Positions 9,735 through 21,839 of a stretch of DNA of 64,000 nt are shown here, in pieces. Each line of letters begins with the position of its first letter. Within the stretch, counting starts at the first letter, position 1. Below the pieces are notes generated by a model. It was not told the origin of the DNA, made no database searches, and was given only the letters and a program-made list of their open reading frames with translations. The position numbers were made by a program, and so were the translations under genes. The stretch covers positions 765,571 through 829,570 of the forward strand of contig JAJNNX010000020.1 in NCBI GenBank assembly GCA_023159155.1, given 5' to 3'. This DNA comes from Ustulina deusta (lineage: Eukaryota; Ascomycota; Sordariomycetes; Xylariales; Xylariaceae).

Positions 9735-12623
9735 TTGTCTCCCGGGTCTATCCAAGACCCAACCGTCACAATTTCAACTCCAATTCGTATTCACTCGATT
9801 CTTTCCCCCCCAGACCCCCAAGAGTTTGATGAGAATTTGAGTATCACGTCAGGTCGCGCGACGCCAAAGCCAAGATTAGCAAGATCATTTTCCCCGCCCG
9901 ATACCTTTTCTAAACCACCCACTCCTGTTACGCGAGCATACTCAGAAGTCGAACCATCCGATACCGAGCTACGAAGAGTGGAGGGGGTTGGTGGAGGAAA
10001 CGCTGGCGAATATGGGGCGAATAAGGTGAGGCCGATAGTTGCCAACAATGTGGAGAGCAAGAAAGAGCCCAAGATACGACCCCCAATGCGATCGAGCATC
10101 GCCTGCACGAGATGTCGTAGATCCAAAATAAAGTGTGAAAACACGAATGGCGCAAGCCCCTGCGACGGCTGCGTAAAGTCAGGGAGTCATTGCATCTTCA
10201 AAGTCCCCGATCCGGCCCCCCCAAAACGGTCGGACCCCCCCGTGGTGGTCAAGCAAGAACGAGATGGAGGATCAGACCGGAAACGGCTGAAAAAGATTGA
10301 TGACATATCAAAAGATGACAGCCAAAAAGCGACGGCACTTGCTGAAGATGTCTTGTCCGCTTCATTCTTGACAGAAGATCTGTGGGAGCAAGCTCTTGAT
10401 CTCTACAAGCTACATTTCGCCCCTGAGCTTCCCTTCTTACACCTACCTACGATGAAGGAGAAACTTGGTCGGAGATCCAAAACTACGCATTCCGAACATA
10501 GCCCGGACAGTAATCTAGTTTTACTCGGTGTCTTGACTCTGACTGCGCGTTTTCATCCGGACCTAGTCAGATATACAACGCATATATGTAATAACCAATC
10601 TGGCAATGCAAGGACTCGCCCGCTCCAAAACCAGTCTGATCCAGCTGCAGCATCAGAATACTATGCTGACGTCCTAGCTACGGCCCTTGGGCCTTTGCGA
10701 ACAACCATGAGCACTGCTTCTGTAGACCGGGTAGCGGCGTTGCTCATGCTCGGTCTCTACGAATGGAGTCAAACACAGCCGAAGGGCGGAGGCATGACGG
10801 CGTGGATGTATGTCGGCAACGCTATCAGGATGGCTCAGTTCTTGGGACTCGGCTTCGAAGATGCGAAAGAACCTGGAGACGCAAAATTTAGGGCAGTTGA
10901 CCTGCGGCTTAAAGGTGTCGCCTGCCAGTCCCGACTTGCCCTACAAAAAGAAACCGGACGGCGAATCATGTTTAGTTGCTTCATCCTCGATAGAATGCTC
11001 GCCTGTGGCAAACACCGGGTATCGATTATACGAGGCGACGATCTTGATATCCAGCTTCCTTGCTCTGAGGATAAGTTCGATTTGGCTATGGAAGTACAGA
11101 CTGGCCGCCTAACTCAGCTAGAGCGTCATGCAAGCGTGGACAGCGTACTAAGTCGTTTTATACAGTTAGTGGACCTATGGGGAGAGATATCCAAATACAG
11201 CTCCCGAGGCGGCCGTGTTGAAGATAAGCGCCCTCCTTGGCACACAGAGTCGGACTTTTACAATTTGAATAAGGCCTTGGAAAGATTCGACTCATTCCTC
11301 CCGGACACCTTCACTTTTTCGAGGTCGAATTATTTTAAGCACGAAAACCACCAGGCCTCGAGTACCTTCGTTTTGCTCCATATGCTTCGGTTCGTTTGTC
11401 TCATCATGCTTCATCGAGAATACGTCCCGTTTGTGCCAATTCGCTGCCGGGGGCCGGAAGGACCCCTTGATCAACCCACTTTTACGAAAGAAGAGACTCC
11501 AGCAGACTTTTGGCGAACAAGTGCCGAAAAGCTCTTCAAGGCGGCTAGGGGCATTGTGGATTTAATCGAGATCTGCCAAAGAAAGGACAAGCTACCGCAG
11601 TCTACCATTGTCCTCTTTGCCATATGGACTTCAGCTTTTGTGGGACTATACGGTGCTCACTTCCCCCAGATGGATACAGAGAGACATATGCTGAATTTTG
11701 ATTATGAAGACGCACGGGAAGACGGCCTCAAAGACGTTTTTAAGCGTGGGCCTACCGCCCTAACATTTCAAACACTAGTGAAAATGTCTACTTGGCAAAA
11801 GATGGCGTCCACTTACGTGGACATTTTGCATGGTATGAATGATTACTTTGACACAATTAAGGAGGACTATTTCAGATACAGCGACCAGAATGGACGGCCC
11901 AATCAGGCGACGCTTCGAGTGCGAGAGGGTGGTACGGGCGGCGGGCTTGAGGAATATCACCCCTTGGGCAAAAAATTAAAGGATTTCGGTTCTCTTCAGC
12001 CAGATGAGCACGATGTCATGGACATATCAGAACAACTCCGAATGCGCAACCTAAATCGACAGTCGAACGACATGAACAATCTCGGCCCTAATCGATCCGC
12101 ACCTCCAGTATCCTTTACAGCAATCAATCATGATCATGGCTCTGTCTTGCCGACCCCAGAACCGACTCATCCACTCAGCCAAGCCATGGCAAGCACGGAC
12201 CCGCCACAGATGCAGTCTGGCCCATACGCGGAATCTTGGCGTCACCACAGCACGTCATGGCATCAAACACATTCATCTACCGTCCAGGCATACCTCACAC
12301 CTGGCTCAGTGCTTGACCCGGAGTCCACACGTGCGCTAGCCCACGAGCAAATTGTGATGGACGATAGCGAAAACTTCTGGGACAAGCTCCAGAAGGATGA
12401 GCTTTTTCGGTTCGGTGCCACTGGTGACCTAAGCCTTTTCTCGACCGGTCAGTCAGAAGTTTCAGTTGCAGATTTGCCCTTTGACGCCACGTTATATATC
12501 CCCATTATGGGCGGGTCCTCGTATCAACTCCTACAGCAGACCGGAGACGACCAAACACAGACAAGATGTAGACAGATTCAGAAGGCGGTAGGTGGGGAGA
12601 GAAGTAGCAGTCCCCAAAAGTGA
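9735..12623 (+). CDS. Zn2Cys6 transcription factor with fungal-specific regulatory domain
   Basis: An uninterrupted frame of about 960 codons. The binuclear zinc cluster has spacing CX2CX6CX8CX2CX6C (CTRCRRSKIKC ... CDGC ... C) at 10110-10200, followed by a basic KR-rich linker and then the fungal-specific transcription factor domain in the middle (for example TAWMYVGNAIRMAQFLGLGF, GRRIMFSCFILDRMLACG). The protein is expected to be a nuclear, DNA-binding regulator; target genes cannot be read from the window. The start is unresolved. The first in-frame ATG (10086) sits only a few residues before the zinc cluster, but the preceding frame from about 9757 (VTISTPIRIHSILSP) is clearly coding. A likely first exon begins at ATG 9434 (MMRNLNDPQQPSLLHAVPVT) and has a donor GTGAAC at 9506. 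Its phase does not match the best acceptor (after 9756), so the junction needs cDNA. Confidence 0.88.
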   Translation: MSPGSIQDPTVTISTPIRIHSILSPPDPQEFDENLSITSGRATPKPRLARSFSPPDTFSKPPTPVTRAYSEVEPSDTELRRVEGVGGGNAGEYGANKVRPIVANNVESKKEPKIRPPMRSSIACTRCRRSKIKCENTNGASPCDGCVKSGSHCIFKVPDPAPPKRSDPPVVVKQERDGGSDRKRLKKIDDISKDDSQKATALAEDVLSASFLTEDLWEQALDLYKLHFAPELPFLHLPTMKEKLGRRSKTTHSEHSPDSNLVLLGVLTLTARFHPDLVRYTTHICNNQSGNARTRPLQNQSDPAAASEYYADVLATALGPLRTTMSTASVDRVAALLMLGLYEWSQTQPKGGGMTAWMYVGNAIRMAQFLGLGFEDAKEPGDAKFRAVDLRLKGVACQSRLALQKETGRRIMFSCFILDRMLACGKHRVSIIRGDDLDIQLPCSEDKFDLAMEVQTGRLTQLERHASVDSVLSRFIQLVDLWGEISKYSSRGGRVEDKRPPWHTESDFYNLNKALERFDSFLPDTFTFSRSNYFKHENHQASSTFVLLHMLRFVCLIMLHREYVPFVPIRCRGPEGPLDQPTFTKEETPADFWRTSAEKLFKAARGIVDLIEICQRKDKLPQSTIVLFAIWTSAFVGLYGAHFPQMDTERHMLNFDYEDAREDGLKDVFKRGPTALTFQTLVKMSTWQKMASTYVDILHGMNDYFDTIKEDYFRYSDQNGRPNQATLRVREGGTGGGLEEYHPLGKKLKDFGSLQPDEHDVMDISEQLRMRNLNRQSNDMNNLGPNRSAPPVSFTAINHDHGSVLPTPEPTHPLSQAMASTDPPQMQSGPYAESWRHHSTSWHQTHSSTVQAYLTPGSVLDPESTRALAHEQIVMDDSENFWDKLQKDELFRFGATGDLSLFSTGQSEVSVADLPFDATLYIPIMGGSSYQLLQQTGDDQTQTRCRQIQKAVGGERSSSPQK

Positions 12624-15084
12624 GCCTCAAGTATTTCCCGTTTCTCTAAGATTTTCGGGGAGTTTATGACCAAACGAGTATGAGGGAGTATAGATTTAGG
12701 AAGTTTGGATGACAAAAGTGAGTTTTGGTTATGAGCAATGGCGGCGTATAGGCCTTTCAATGCGAGTCTGTAGCAGGCGATCGGACTGCGCCCTGCACAG
12801 CAGGGGTAAAGTGATTCGGTTTGAAATTTGGGTCGCTGCTCTCTAATGAGTGTTCAGCTTCTTCTACTCAGGGGGGGGGGAAACACTCTATCGGGATCTA
12901 CCGTCTAACATCTGCTCAACAGCTGGAGCGTTGTCTTCAGCGAGAACAGTATCTATAGAGCAATTAATTAGTCAGTACAGTAATGTTCCTGGCTCCTGAA
13001 ACGATAGTGACTCGTTGCCTAGGTAACCATCAGTATCTGCTGTAAAAGGGCTGTCAATATTGCTCCCAACCATCAAACCGCGATTACCGAGGCTGGCGTT
13101 TGGTCGATTTCTTACAGAGCGATCGGCTTTCACTAAGTAAATAGGTAGTTAGCTCATCTAGCGGAAATAGAAATTAGGGCTGATAGGCTAGACGCTACTG
13201 GTTGGATGCTCAACTAGGCACCGGCGCGCGAGAGATCTATCCGCCGCTAATCTGGCCCGTGGACTGATGAGGTAAGGCACTATTTACCGATATTATTAGT
13301 CTACAGTATCGTGCACCTCACTGCTTAAAAAGTCGGAATACACTTGCTATGTGAATGGTATCGTCAATATTGTCGGCCATTTTCGATCCCGCGAGAATAA
13401 TCAACCTATAGGTTAGGTTTACAGTGTCAAAACTACCAGAATACCTCAAGCGAACGCATCCAACCTATTACCTATTAGGTGGCAATATCCTGAGAGAAGC
13501 CTCTCGAGAATTGAGTCTATAGTATAGCCAATGGTATATAGTACTGTGGGCGAGGCTTCGGTATCAAAGCGCTGGAGCATCCTGCTGAGGCCCTGCATCA
13601 ATTGTACGACGTGACAATGTGACCAGGATTGATGCTGATGTAATATGTCTTTCACGACGGCATAAACTCTGTCTTCTTCCGATTATCAAGCACTCAGCTT
13701 ATCATTCTATAGGCACCGGATCCGCGGCCGTGATGCGAGATTTCACTCGTAAATGAGTTGCCAATTAGTTGCTTTAGCGGCCGGGATAATTTTTCGTGAC
13801 TTTATTCCCTTTCTTATTCGTATCTCAAAAAAAAAAATTCTTTTTCTTTTTTCGCTTCCGCAAGATATGGGGCGGATGACCTGTTCTCTTCTCCATAGTT
13901 TCTCTCCTTGTCCTAGTGTCAGAGCACGCGACCAGTTCTAGAATATGATGTTGAATCTGACCGCAAGTGTGCTCCCGTTTCTGGCACGCTTGCTGCCTGC
14001 GGTAGCGTGAATGTACATTGATGAAGATGCTGAAGCATCGGGGTCCAGATGACGATCACAAGCCAGCTCTTGACGACGATGACGCGTTAATCGCGAGACA
14101 GTGCACTTTCTACCAATTAGTTGGCCACAAAGACCCGGAAATGGGTACATGTAAGCAGAGATATTGGCGAAACGCAGAGCACTGCGGACCAGGAGAACCT
14201 GTTGAGAGTTGCGAGAGATCCCATCCCTTCTCGCCAAGAAGGTGTTGACCCTTGAGGATAGTCCGCATCAGGCACCCGCCATTGCGAAAGCGGTCGAGAT
14301 CATAGGTATTATCTCTGTAATTACAGGGCTAGAAGAGGCCAGGTCCTAGCAATAGGATCCCAATTAGATGATGTATACCCCTGGATATTTGTACGTTTTT
14401 ATTTGGGTTACATCGATGTTTATATAATTACCTACATTGTTGACAGCGACTTGGAGGCCAGGAGGGCGCTATAGTGGCGGAGCGCTCGCAAATCTGTAAC
14501 AGACCTCTGTGCCCTGTTTGTGCAATAGTAGTTCTCTCTAGCCCGTATAGCTTCACATATAGTATATTTCCTACACTTGATCAATTGATCCCCCAGGAGA
14601 ACAGAGTGATTACTATGCTAGGAAGTGCAAGTTCGGCCTATCTCCTGGTGTAGGGGCGCTGCGACATGTCCACAAGGTGTGAACAGCTATTTACAGTTTC
14701 CCACTTCAATATCGTAAGGTATCTCATCATGCTTGTTAGCGACGTCCTCGGTGCAAGCTTTGAGGAAGCAAGCCTAGAGGAGATACAGGATGTGTGTGCC
14801 TGCCCCATGCGGGATCACTTGGGCTGCACTCTCTCCCTCTACGCATCGCCGCTGGTGAAGTGTGGCCTTGTTTCTAGAAGGTATTACGCAATTGTTTCGG
14901 CGCCGGGTGCGGTTGACTACGGGGGAAACTATCATTTACCTTATTAGACTCAGCTTCACGTAACCGTTGCTTTGCATCTCTCGATATCATTCTGCCTACC
15001 TAGTCTCGTTCCTTCACGTCCGTTTCCACGTACTTTGATATAATTCCAGTATTATGCGTTTCCCCCAGTCTTTCTCCTTAAACC
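12624..15084. other. Intergenic, no gene supported
   Basis: Holds a 10-G run near 12871, a poly-A/T-rich stretch near 13830 and several short open frames (for example 13938-14237, 14666-14947) with no domain, no intron pattern and no biased codon use. I see no RNA gene here. Confidence 0.5.
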
Positions 15085-18000
15085 ATGAATCCTCTTTGGC
15101 CTCCTCCACCCGGCCCCGGTTTCACCAAATACTACCCTTACGAGCATTCGTCATTTTTGGGCAAAAACAGTTACTTACTTTACCAGGCATACCAGAAACG
15201 CTTCGTCACATGGCTTGTTAAAGCCGCAGCCGAACATGGAGAACATTTCCACGGTGTTGATCAGAGCCTCACGGAAACATTCGTCCCCTTCAACAAATTG
15301 ATTCGTCTTGCCGAGGTAATCGCGCGCCACGGCGAGGTACCCCAGTCTGCACTCGCTCATCTTAATTTCCTGCTGCAGTTACGCGGGGATTGGGACCCTG
15401 GAAACGAGAAGAAGCCCGCGCCGGCTTCGGAACCAGAAAATGAGAAGGATCTCGTGCCGGAATGGGAACCTAAAAACAAGGAGACGCTCCGGTTCGGCTG
15501 GGACGACGAATGTGATCAAATTGACGACGAAGTTGATCCAATTGACCATGGAGTTGATCCAATTGGCAATGAAGCAGATAATAATGCTCACCAACATTTC
15601 TTGGCAATGTCAACTCTGCGTCAAGTCAGAAGCCTCCTGATGTTGGCTCCTATAGTTGTAGGCCAGGCTGAGTTCGTCGAAGAAGATTATTCCTTGCCTG
15701 TGTTACCGGGTGAGGCATTCTGTAAGTAATTTCGAACGTCATTTTCTTCTTACTCCGTACATTTCAAGATGCAAGAAATCATGGTTAACTTGGGAATTCA
15801 CCTTGGAAGTTTCTTCGCTCCTAAAACACTTATAAGCACACTTAGAATGGAAAGTACTGACTCCAATTGTTGTAGTCGCCTGGGTGTGTTTTTTTAACGA
15901 CTTGCTCGTCATACGAGAATATCTGAAAGTGTATTGGCACTCTTATCAGCAATCCTTTGGATCCTTGACTTCGGCAGCCCTTGTCACCAATACAGCTATC
16001 TGGTCAGTATGATCGAGTCTCCCGTACCCTATTTTGATCTCCCTCGGGGACAAAAGCTGCATGGATGGATTTTCTACTCCTATAACTCCTCAACGTCCAC
16101 TAAACCTTTCATACTATTCTACTATGAGCAGAAAATATTAATTCTTGATGTCCATTAGTCTGGTACGAGCAAACTGTGAGGCCCATATCAAAGCTACAGC
16201 GCATCTGCCTGGTATGCCAACCGAGTACAATATTACCGAATGGATTTGCCGAGGAATCACTGGAGAATTCGCACCAGATCACACTTTCGAGGAGAGCTGG
16301 CAAAATTACGAGGCGAGTTGGTGTTGCTATGAAGTTCAATCCAGCTTGAAAGCGAATGAATCCCTCGATCCAGACGGGTGGCAAAAATGCCTTACAATAG
16401 ATCACGCAGATACTTTAAGAGAGACTGTGAAAGCAATGGATTCTCAGCCAGATTATGGCATATACAGAGCAGCCGCTGTCGATTTATTCGCAAATCGTTT
16501 TTGTTACTTCATGCATAACATCCATCTTCGAGGTTGGGACAGAGACGACCCCACTCTTCTCCCTTGTTTCGATGAGCTCACAACCGGCTGGTTGTTGTGG
16601 GAAAGAGATCCCGATTTCAAAATGGGAATTATGCCACTTTGGCTTACAGTGACCTTCCAAATTTATGCGGATATCAGGTTGACTCTTGGTCGCTATTCTC
16701 CCACCGCGGTCGAGGATCTCAAGGAGCACAGTCGAAACCGTATCGAACTTTTTTCGAAATATTTATCCCGCACCAATACAGAGAAGGGTCAGATAACCGA
16801 ACTAGAAGAACGACATAATGTACAGGCTAAAAATCACCTCTTTACCACCATACAGTTGGTTGCAAAATGCATAAACAAGGATAATTACATCAGGGCCATT
16901 AAGCGCAGATCCGGTCTTGGAGAATTAGAGTTTATCAAGAAATATTGTGAGCTACCTGAATTCTATTTTCTCGAACAGGGCCCGGCGCTCTGCGGCATGC
17001 AGTCATGGTGGATAGAGCAGCAGTATAGGATTTTCGAGTACCACGCACTCAAACTGCACGAGGCAATCCTGCCAGCAGCTCTCTTATATGTGTCGATGCG
17101 CAGGTTGGGGCTAATTGGTCAGTGGGGAGATATGGATTTTGTCCGTCAGTGGCCCTATCTAGGTTGCCTGCTATTTTCCCTGTCCTTTACGCCTAGCAAA
17201 AGATCTATTTGATATAGAAAGCAACTGATCTTTCTTTTAGTTATGACCCGAGGTGCAGACATTTTACATCCCATGCACCACCGCTGGGAACACTATGAGA
17301 TTTGGCCAGACCGCCTCAGAGTCAATATGTCCATTAACAGTAGGCTGTTCCTATCGCCAAGTTTCCATCTTAGTCACTAACCTATTAACACCTTAATAGT
17401 GCACTTCGCAAGTCTTTATGCACAGCCTCCGGTCCGGTATCATCACAACCCCCTCGCTCGCTATCTTGCTGGTTTATTCACGCTCTACTTTGCGCCCAAT
17501 CCCCGTGAATTTAGACTATATAGTTCAGGGCCTCCGTCCGCCAACACTCTGCGCAGGATAATACGCCGTGTTTATCCTTACCCCCACGTGGCTTGGAGAG
17601 AAAAGGCAATCCACGACCTGAGGGAGAAAAACATTACCAACATATTTGAGGTATTGTATCTAGTGTCAACAGCCCGTTACTTTGACGAATCGATGGCGTG
17701 CTTCGATTGGTTTAGCATGCATGATACCTGCAAGAAGTTTTTAGTTTGTCTGAGGGACAAGTATATGGAAAGTTACAACGCATATCTCAGTAAGTCGCGA
17801 TCTTCTCTCGCTCCATTGGAGGTTCTTCTATCAATATTATCATTAATATTGTCTGTCACTATGATGATTTGTCTTCTATTGCTACGTCACTCCTTATTTT
17901 GTCAGTTCGTGGGCGACTACAGCTCACCACTGGCCTCTGATTTAGACAAGGACCCATTCTCAGGGTCAAATCGCCCCCCGGGCGATGAAAGCAATGGTCT

Positions 18001-18694
18001 AGGTTCTTTGATTGCCTTGTTTTCCATCTTATTTAAAGAACCCTCTGATAGAGGCACTGAGAACCTAATCATGGCTAGTCTCTGTATTGACCCACATGCG
18101 ACGCAGTCTTACGATATCCAAGATATAAAACACTTTTTTGAGCGATGGGGGGATGGTATTATATGGCATATGGGGGAGCTGGGGATTTCGCTCGAATCTG
18201 CCGCAGCCGTCTTTCAACCTCTGGTCGAGCAAGAGGGGTGGGCAGTTTTCACCAAGGCAGCCGAAACGCAACGTGGGCATCACAAAACAAGAACCGAACG
18301 CCCAGACCACTTGACCGATTTGTACGAGCAGGCTGAGCGCCGCAAATGGTACCACCCTTGCCATACCCCCCAAACTGCAGAGTAAGTTTCCCATTGCTGG
18401 CCACTCTTCTCTGCTATATGTCATATAGTCCTCATATTACCTTTTAGAACCATCCACACCTGCCACTTAATATAGCCCGTCATCCTTGCACTGCTTACTA
18501 GTTTCGTTAGTTCGAGTCAGAATTCAGTTTGCACACCTACCTCAGAGACGCTTTCAAATGATTCTGCCGCCGCATATCTTCAGAGCTCATACGATCCCGG
18601 GCAAAACGAGCACGCAATTGCAGACAGCAGCTCGAGATCGAGCAGCCCCACGAACTCAAGCGTCTCAGCCGCGTCAACTTCCACGTTGAAGTAG
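15085..18694 (+). CDS. DUF6604-type fungal protein, seven exons
   Basis: Exons that keep frame throughout: 15085-15721, 15876-16002, 16159-17144, 17241-17339, 17400-17789, 17946-18381, 18511-18694. Together 2859 nt, 952 residues. The N-terminus (YLLYQAYQKRFVTWLVKAAAEHG ... ALAHLNFLLQLRGDW) and the later NTAI-LVRANCE segment match the layout of the DUF6604 family, large Pezizomycotina proteins of unknown function often present in several copies. The first exon has a near-repeat of acidic DPI/DEVDPIDHGVDPIG type. The last exon codes for a Ser-rich tail (SSSRSSSPTNSSVSAAS). Most donors are good (GTAAGT, GTCAGT). Intron 5 (17790-17945) is 156 nt, a multiple of three, and has no stop, so its retention would add a hydrophobic 52-residue stretch. 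No signal peptide. Function unknown. Confidence 0.75.
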
Positions 18695-19045
18695 GCTAAA
18701 GCGAAACGGTTCTGGTCAGAATAAGGGAGGACGGACTCGGCTCCGGATTGAATGCGCAATGGTTACCTGGTTTAACAGCGGCGACAACAAGAAAAACGAC
18801 TGTGGATGACTTTATGATGTCTTTGGGGCTAGCTCTCTAGAACATAGCGTAAAATAGAAGTATTATGTAGCGTTTGATCAGCGATAATATTACCCTACCA
18901 TCTCTTTATGAGACTTGTAGTTCGGTTTCGACGCTGGATCGTGTTGTGGAATGAGTGAGATTATCAAGCTATTGAGTAGTTCTAATATCGTCTACATTTC
19001 TATATACACTATTGATTGGGATAGGTCTCCGGCCACGCCAAAACT
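18695..19045. other. Short convergent intergenic region
   Basis: 3' flanks of the DUF6604 gene (+) and the UNC93-like gene (-). Nothing recognisable beyond AT-rich 3' UTR-like sequence. Confidence 0.5.
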
Positions 19046-20580
19046 TTATACGGTATCCCTCCCGACACCCGCCTCAGCGGAGGCGAATCTCCCCTTTTCT
19101 CCCGGAAGGATGACGATAGGTGCCTCGGCGGCCTTCTCGATGTCGCTTTCCAGTTCCGCATCTGGTGTGGCCGGATTCTCTATGTCATTCGTCGTCTCCA
19201 CTGGTACATGGTCGCGTACAACCAGCCAGGTAGGGTACACGGAGAGACCTGTGGCGTATACGTCAGTAAATGAATAATCTGGCTGGCCACGGCAGAAGTC
19301 AGAGACTATTACTTACCTAGCAAGATCGTGTTCACGGCCAAGGGCACGCGACCCCCGACCCACGAGCGGGTATTCAGCCCGAAGCTGACCGCCTGCGCGA
19401 GACTCTCCTGGCCGCGCAGGATGCCGGAGAACCGGGCAAGCTCCGAGATGTTGTCCGTCTTGGTCGAGACGAGGTAATACAGCCAGTTCTGGAGGCCCTG
19501 TCTCGCGAAATCCCACAGTAGCAGGACGAAGTACCCCTCGACGAAGCCCTTGTCCTCCCAGTCGTAGGCGGGAGGGTTAGCCGTGTATTTCTCCTGCACA
19601 ACCCATCCGTAGACCCAGGCGACGATGTGCAGGACGACGGCGTAATAGAAACCCCACACAATGCGCTTCTTGACGGGGATTCCCTTGTAGTCGAGGAGTG
19701 TGCTCATGAGCTGCGAGGAGAGGAGCGTCGCGAAGTTCGTCGTGAAGCCAATCAACGCCCGGGCTCGGACGCCGAAATAGTATGTTTGGAAATTGCCCGA
19801 GTACTGGTTGAAGTAGGCCGCCCAGAAGATAGGCAGGAGGAGCAGGATGTCCTTCCGCGTGCTCACTTCCCAAAGAGCTTTCAACTCCCCCTTGAACGTC
19901 TTCTCCGCCTTGATGATGACCTTGCTGCCGTCGGAACGTTGGACTTTCTCCGGAGGGGTCAGGAGGAGCGCGATCGGGGCCGCAAGTGTCTGCAACGCGG
20001 TGAAGACTAGGTACGTCGTATAGCTGACCTTGCCTTTCTTCTTGGCGCTCGCGTCGTGGTTGAGAGCGAGGACAATGGCTCCTCCGACGAGGGGTCCACC
20101 GGTGCGGAACCAGAGCCAAATGTTCAGATACCGTCCCCTCTTGCCGGGCTCGGGATACCCCAAGGCAACGGCGCCCTCGCTCGCCCAGAACAAGCCGGCG
20201 CTAAACCCGCACGTCACGGCACCGAACAGGACTAGCCATTCGACGCCGTACCGGTTGTTCAAGTACAGACCGGCCGAGTAGACGGGGTAACCCACAGCCC
20301 CGAAGAACAGCGTCCACGACAGCCCAATTCGGTTCGCGATGGGCCCGCCGATAATACACATGATGCCTAGGATGCCGAACACGAGGGCGTTGGCCGCATT
20401 CACGAGATACGGCTTCTCGGCACCGCCCGCGCCTAGCTGGTTCATGGCGTTCCATAGACCCGGCGCGATGAAGCCGACGGCACCGATAACGAAGGCGTTG
20501 AATAGCGTCGTGCGGTACCATAGCCGCTTGACGGGGACCGCCTCTTGAGACGAGGTGTCTTTGGAAGTCTGCTCGGCCAT
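19046..20580 (-). CDS. UNC93-like major facilitator membrane protein
   Basis: Two exons on the minus strand: 20580-19317 and 19278-19046, split by a 38-nt intron with donor GTAAGT and acceptor CCAG. The product is 498 residues. It has about eleven to twelve hydrophobic segments of MFS type, starting with LWYRTTLFNAFVIGAVGFIAPGLWNAMNQLG, which is the UNC93/DUF895 opening, then GLFWASEGAVALGYPEPGKRGRYLNIWLWFRTGGPLVGG, the central family signature. The cytosolic tail after the last helix (VRDHVPVETTNDIENPATPD...) is acidic. The family is found in plasma membrane and endomembranes; fungal members are mostly uncharacterised putative transporters or channel regulators, so no substrate is assigned. 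The intron is very short, but the phases match and the frame stays open to a stop at 19046. ATG 20580 is the first Met of the frame. Confidence 0.85.
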
Positions 20581-21008
20581 GGTGGCTTGGTTAGTGGTGG
20601 ACGAGCCGAGCCGTGTAACTTAGTACTATTAGTGTGAGTGAGGACGGCCCGAATCTTGTGTCGTAGGTCTGGGGATAATCACGCCTATTAATGTCCTACT
20701 GCATATGGGCAGACCGCGACCTCGGTAGGTTTGGGTGATGACCCACACCGATGGCGACATTCTCTTGCCCGCGTGCGGCCAGGGGCCTGACCTCAGCACA
20801 AGCTTGCATGATTGGTCTCGATGGAGTTGTGGCGGCCTATCGAACTGACCATACTCTGATAACAAAAAAACTTACCTGCTTGCGTGCTCGGTGCGCTAGC
20901 GATCAACGGCTATTCGAGGGATATTTGTACGAACTGTGAGGAGATTCTATTGCGGAAGCGAGGTTCTAGATTCCCAGCAATTGTTCAGCTCCTGTCGCCC
21001 CTCCCCCC
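20581..21008. other. Intergenic between two minus-strand genes
   Basis: Promoter region of the UNC93-like gene and 3' flank of the peptidase gene. No additional gene is supported. Confidence 0.5.
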
Positions 21009-21839
21009 CTAGTTCGCTTGCTTCTTGTAGTCTTCCCACAGCTGCTCGACCGGCCGGCCTAGAATTCCCGTCCAGAAAGATTTCTCCTCGTACTTGCTCG
21101 TCCTCAACCCCTCATTCAGCCGCCTCACCGTACCCTCGCCGAACCTCTCCTCGAGGTACTGCAGGAAATACGCCGTGTGCTGATACCCGGCATCCCATTT
21201 GCCCTTGACCTCGTCGCCTTTTTGCCAGTGCGGCGGCGCCAAGCCAGCCCCTAGACGCACCCAGTCTGCGACCCCCTCTATCAGCCCACCCGGTGCGTGG
21301 CCGTGGCCGTTATACTGATAGCAATGCACGAGCTCGTGAATTATGACACCCTCGATCTCATGGCTGCGCCTGTCAGGCGAGATGGAGGCGATGTAGTGGG
21401 ATGAGAAGTGGATTTCCTTGTGTTGCTCCGGGTCAAGATCAATGCCTGTCGTGTACGCCACCCCATCCATGGGTCGGACTATGAGCGTCACGCTGCGTGT
21501 GCTGGGCATGCGGTATCCCCCGCTGGGATGAACATAGAGGGCCTTTTGCACCCGCGAGACCGCGGAGGGAAGGAGAGTTGAGGGGGAAATACTCGACAGG
21601 AAGATCGATGTCCCATCGTCTGCGAGGTCGTTGAAGTGAAGTCGTAGATGGGGCTGGGGGAATTCCCCGGTAGATGGAGAGGAGGCACCATTGGCCGATG
21701 AGGCTGTCTGGTCGTCTGGTGCTGGAGCCTCTTCCTCTTTGGTCCGTTCAGGGAGTGGCGTGGATGTTGGGTCTGCGGGCGACATGCTGGGGACGAAGAT
21801 GGGCGGTGGGATGGGTGTGGTGTTGGGGGGCAGAGACAT
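21009..21839 (-). CDS. Plant-type basic secretory protein (BSP) family metallopeptidase
   Basis: One exon, 276 residues. The zinc-metallopeptidase motif HELVH lies at residues 168-172 within GVIIHELVHCYQYNGHG, and is followed by APGGLIEGVADWVRLGAG, the conserved second half of the BSP family signature (HExxH ... GLIEGxADxVRL). The core starts near residue 64 (HLRLHFNDLADDGTSIF). Fungal members commonly have a Pro/Ser/Glu-rich N-terminal extension instead of a secretion signal, and that is the case here, so this copy looks cytosolic despite the family name. All expected catalytic residues are present. Substrate unknown. The ATG at 21839 is the first in frame; the same-strand UNC93-like gene lies 0.4 kb downstream. 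Confidence 0.9.
   Translation of the reverse strand: MSLPPNTTPIPPPIFVPSMSPADPTSTPLPERTKEEEAPAPDDQTASSANGASSPSTGEFPQPHLRLHFNDLADDGTSIFLSSISPSTLLPSAVSRVQKALYVHPSGGYRMPSTRSVTLIVRPMDGVAYTTGIDLDPEQHKEIHFSSHYIASISPDRRSHEIEGVIIHELVHCYQYNGHGHAPGGLIEGVADWVRLGAGLAPPHWQKGDEVKGKWDAGYQHTAYFLQYLEERFGEGTVRRLNEGLRTSKYEEKSFWTGILGRPVEQLWEDYKKQAN

Noticed and set aside
9735..21839. A secondary-metabolite cluster around the Zn2Cys6 factor and the UNC93-like transporter
   Set aside because: No backbone enzyme (PKS, NRPS, terpene synthase) or tailoring oxidases are present between or near them.
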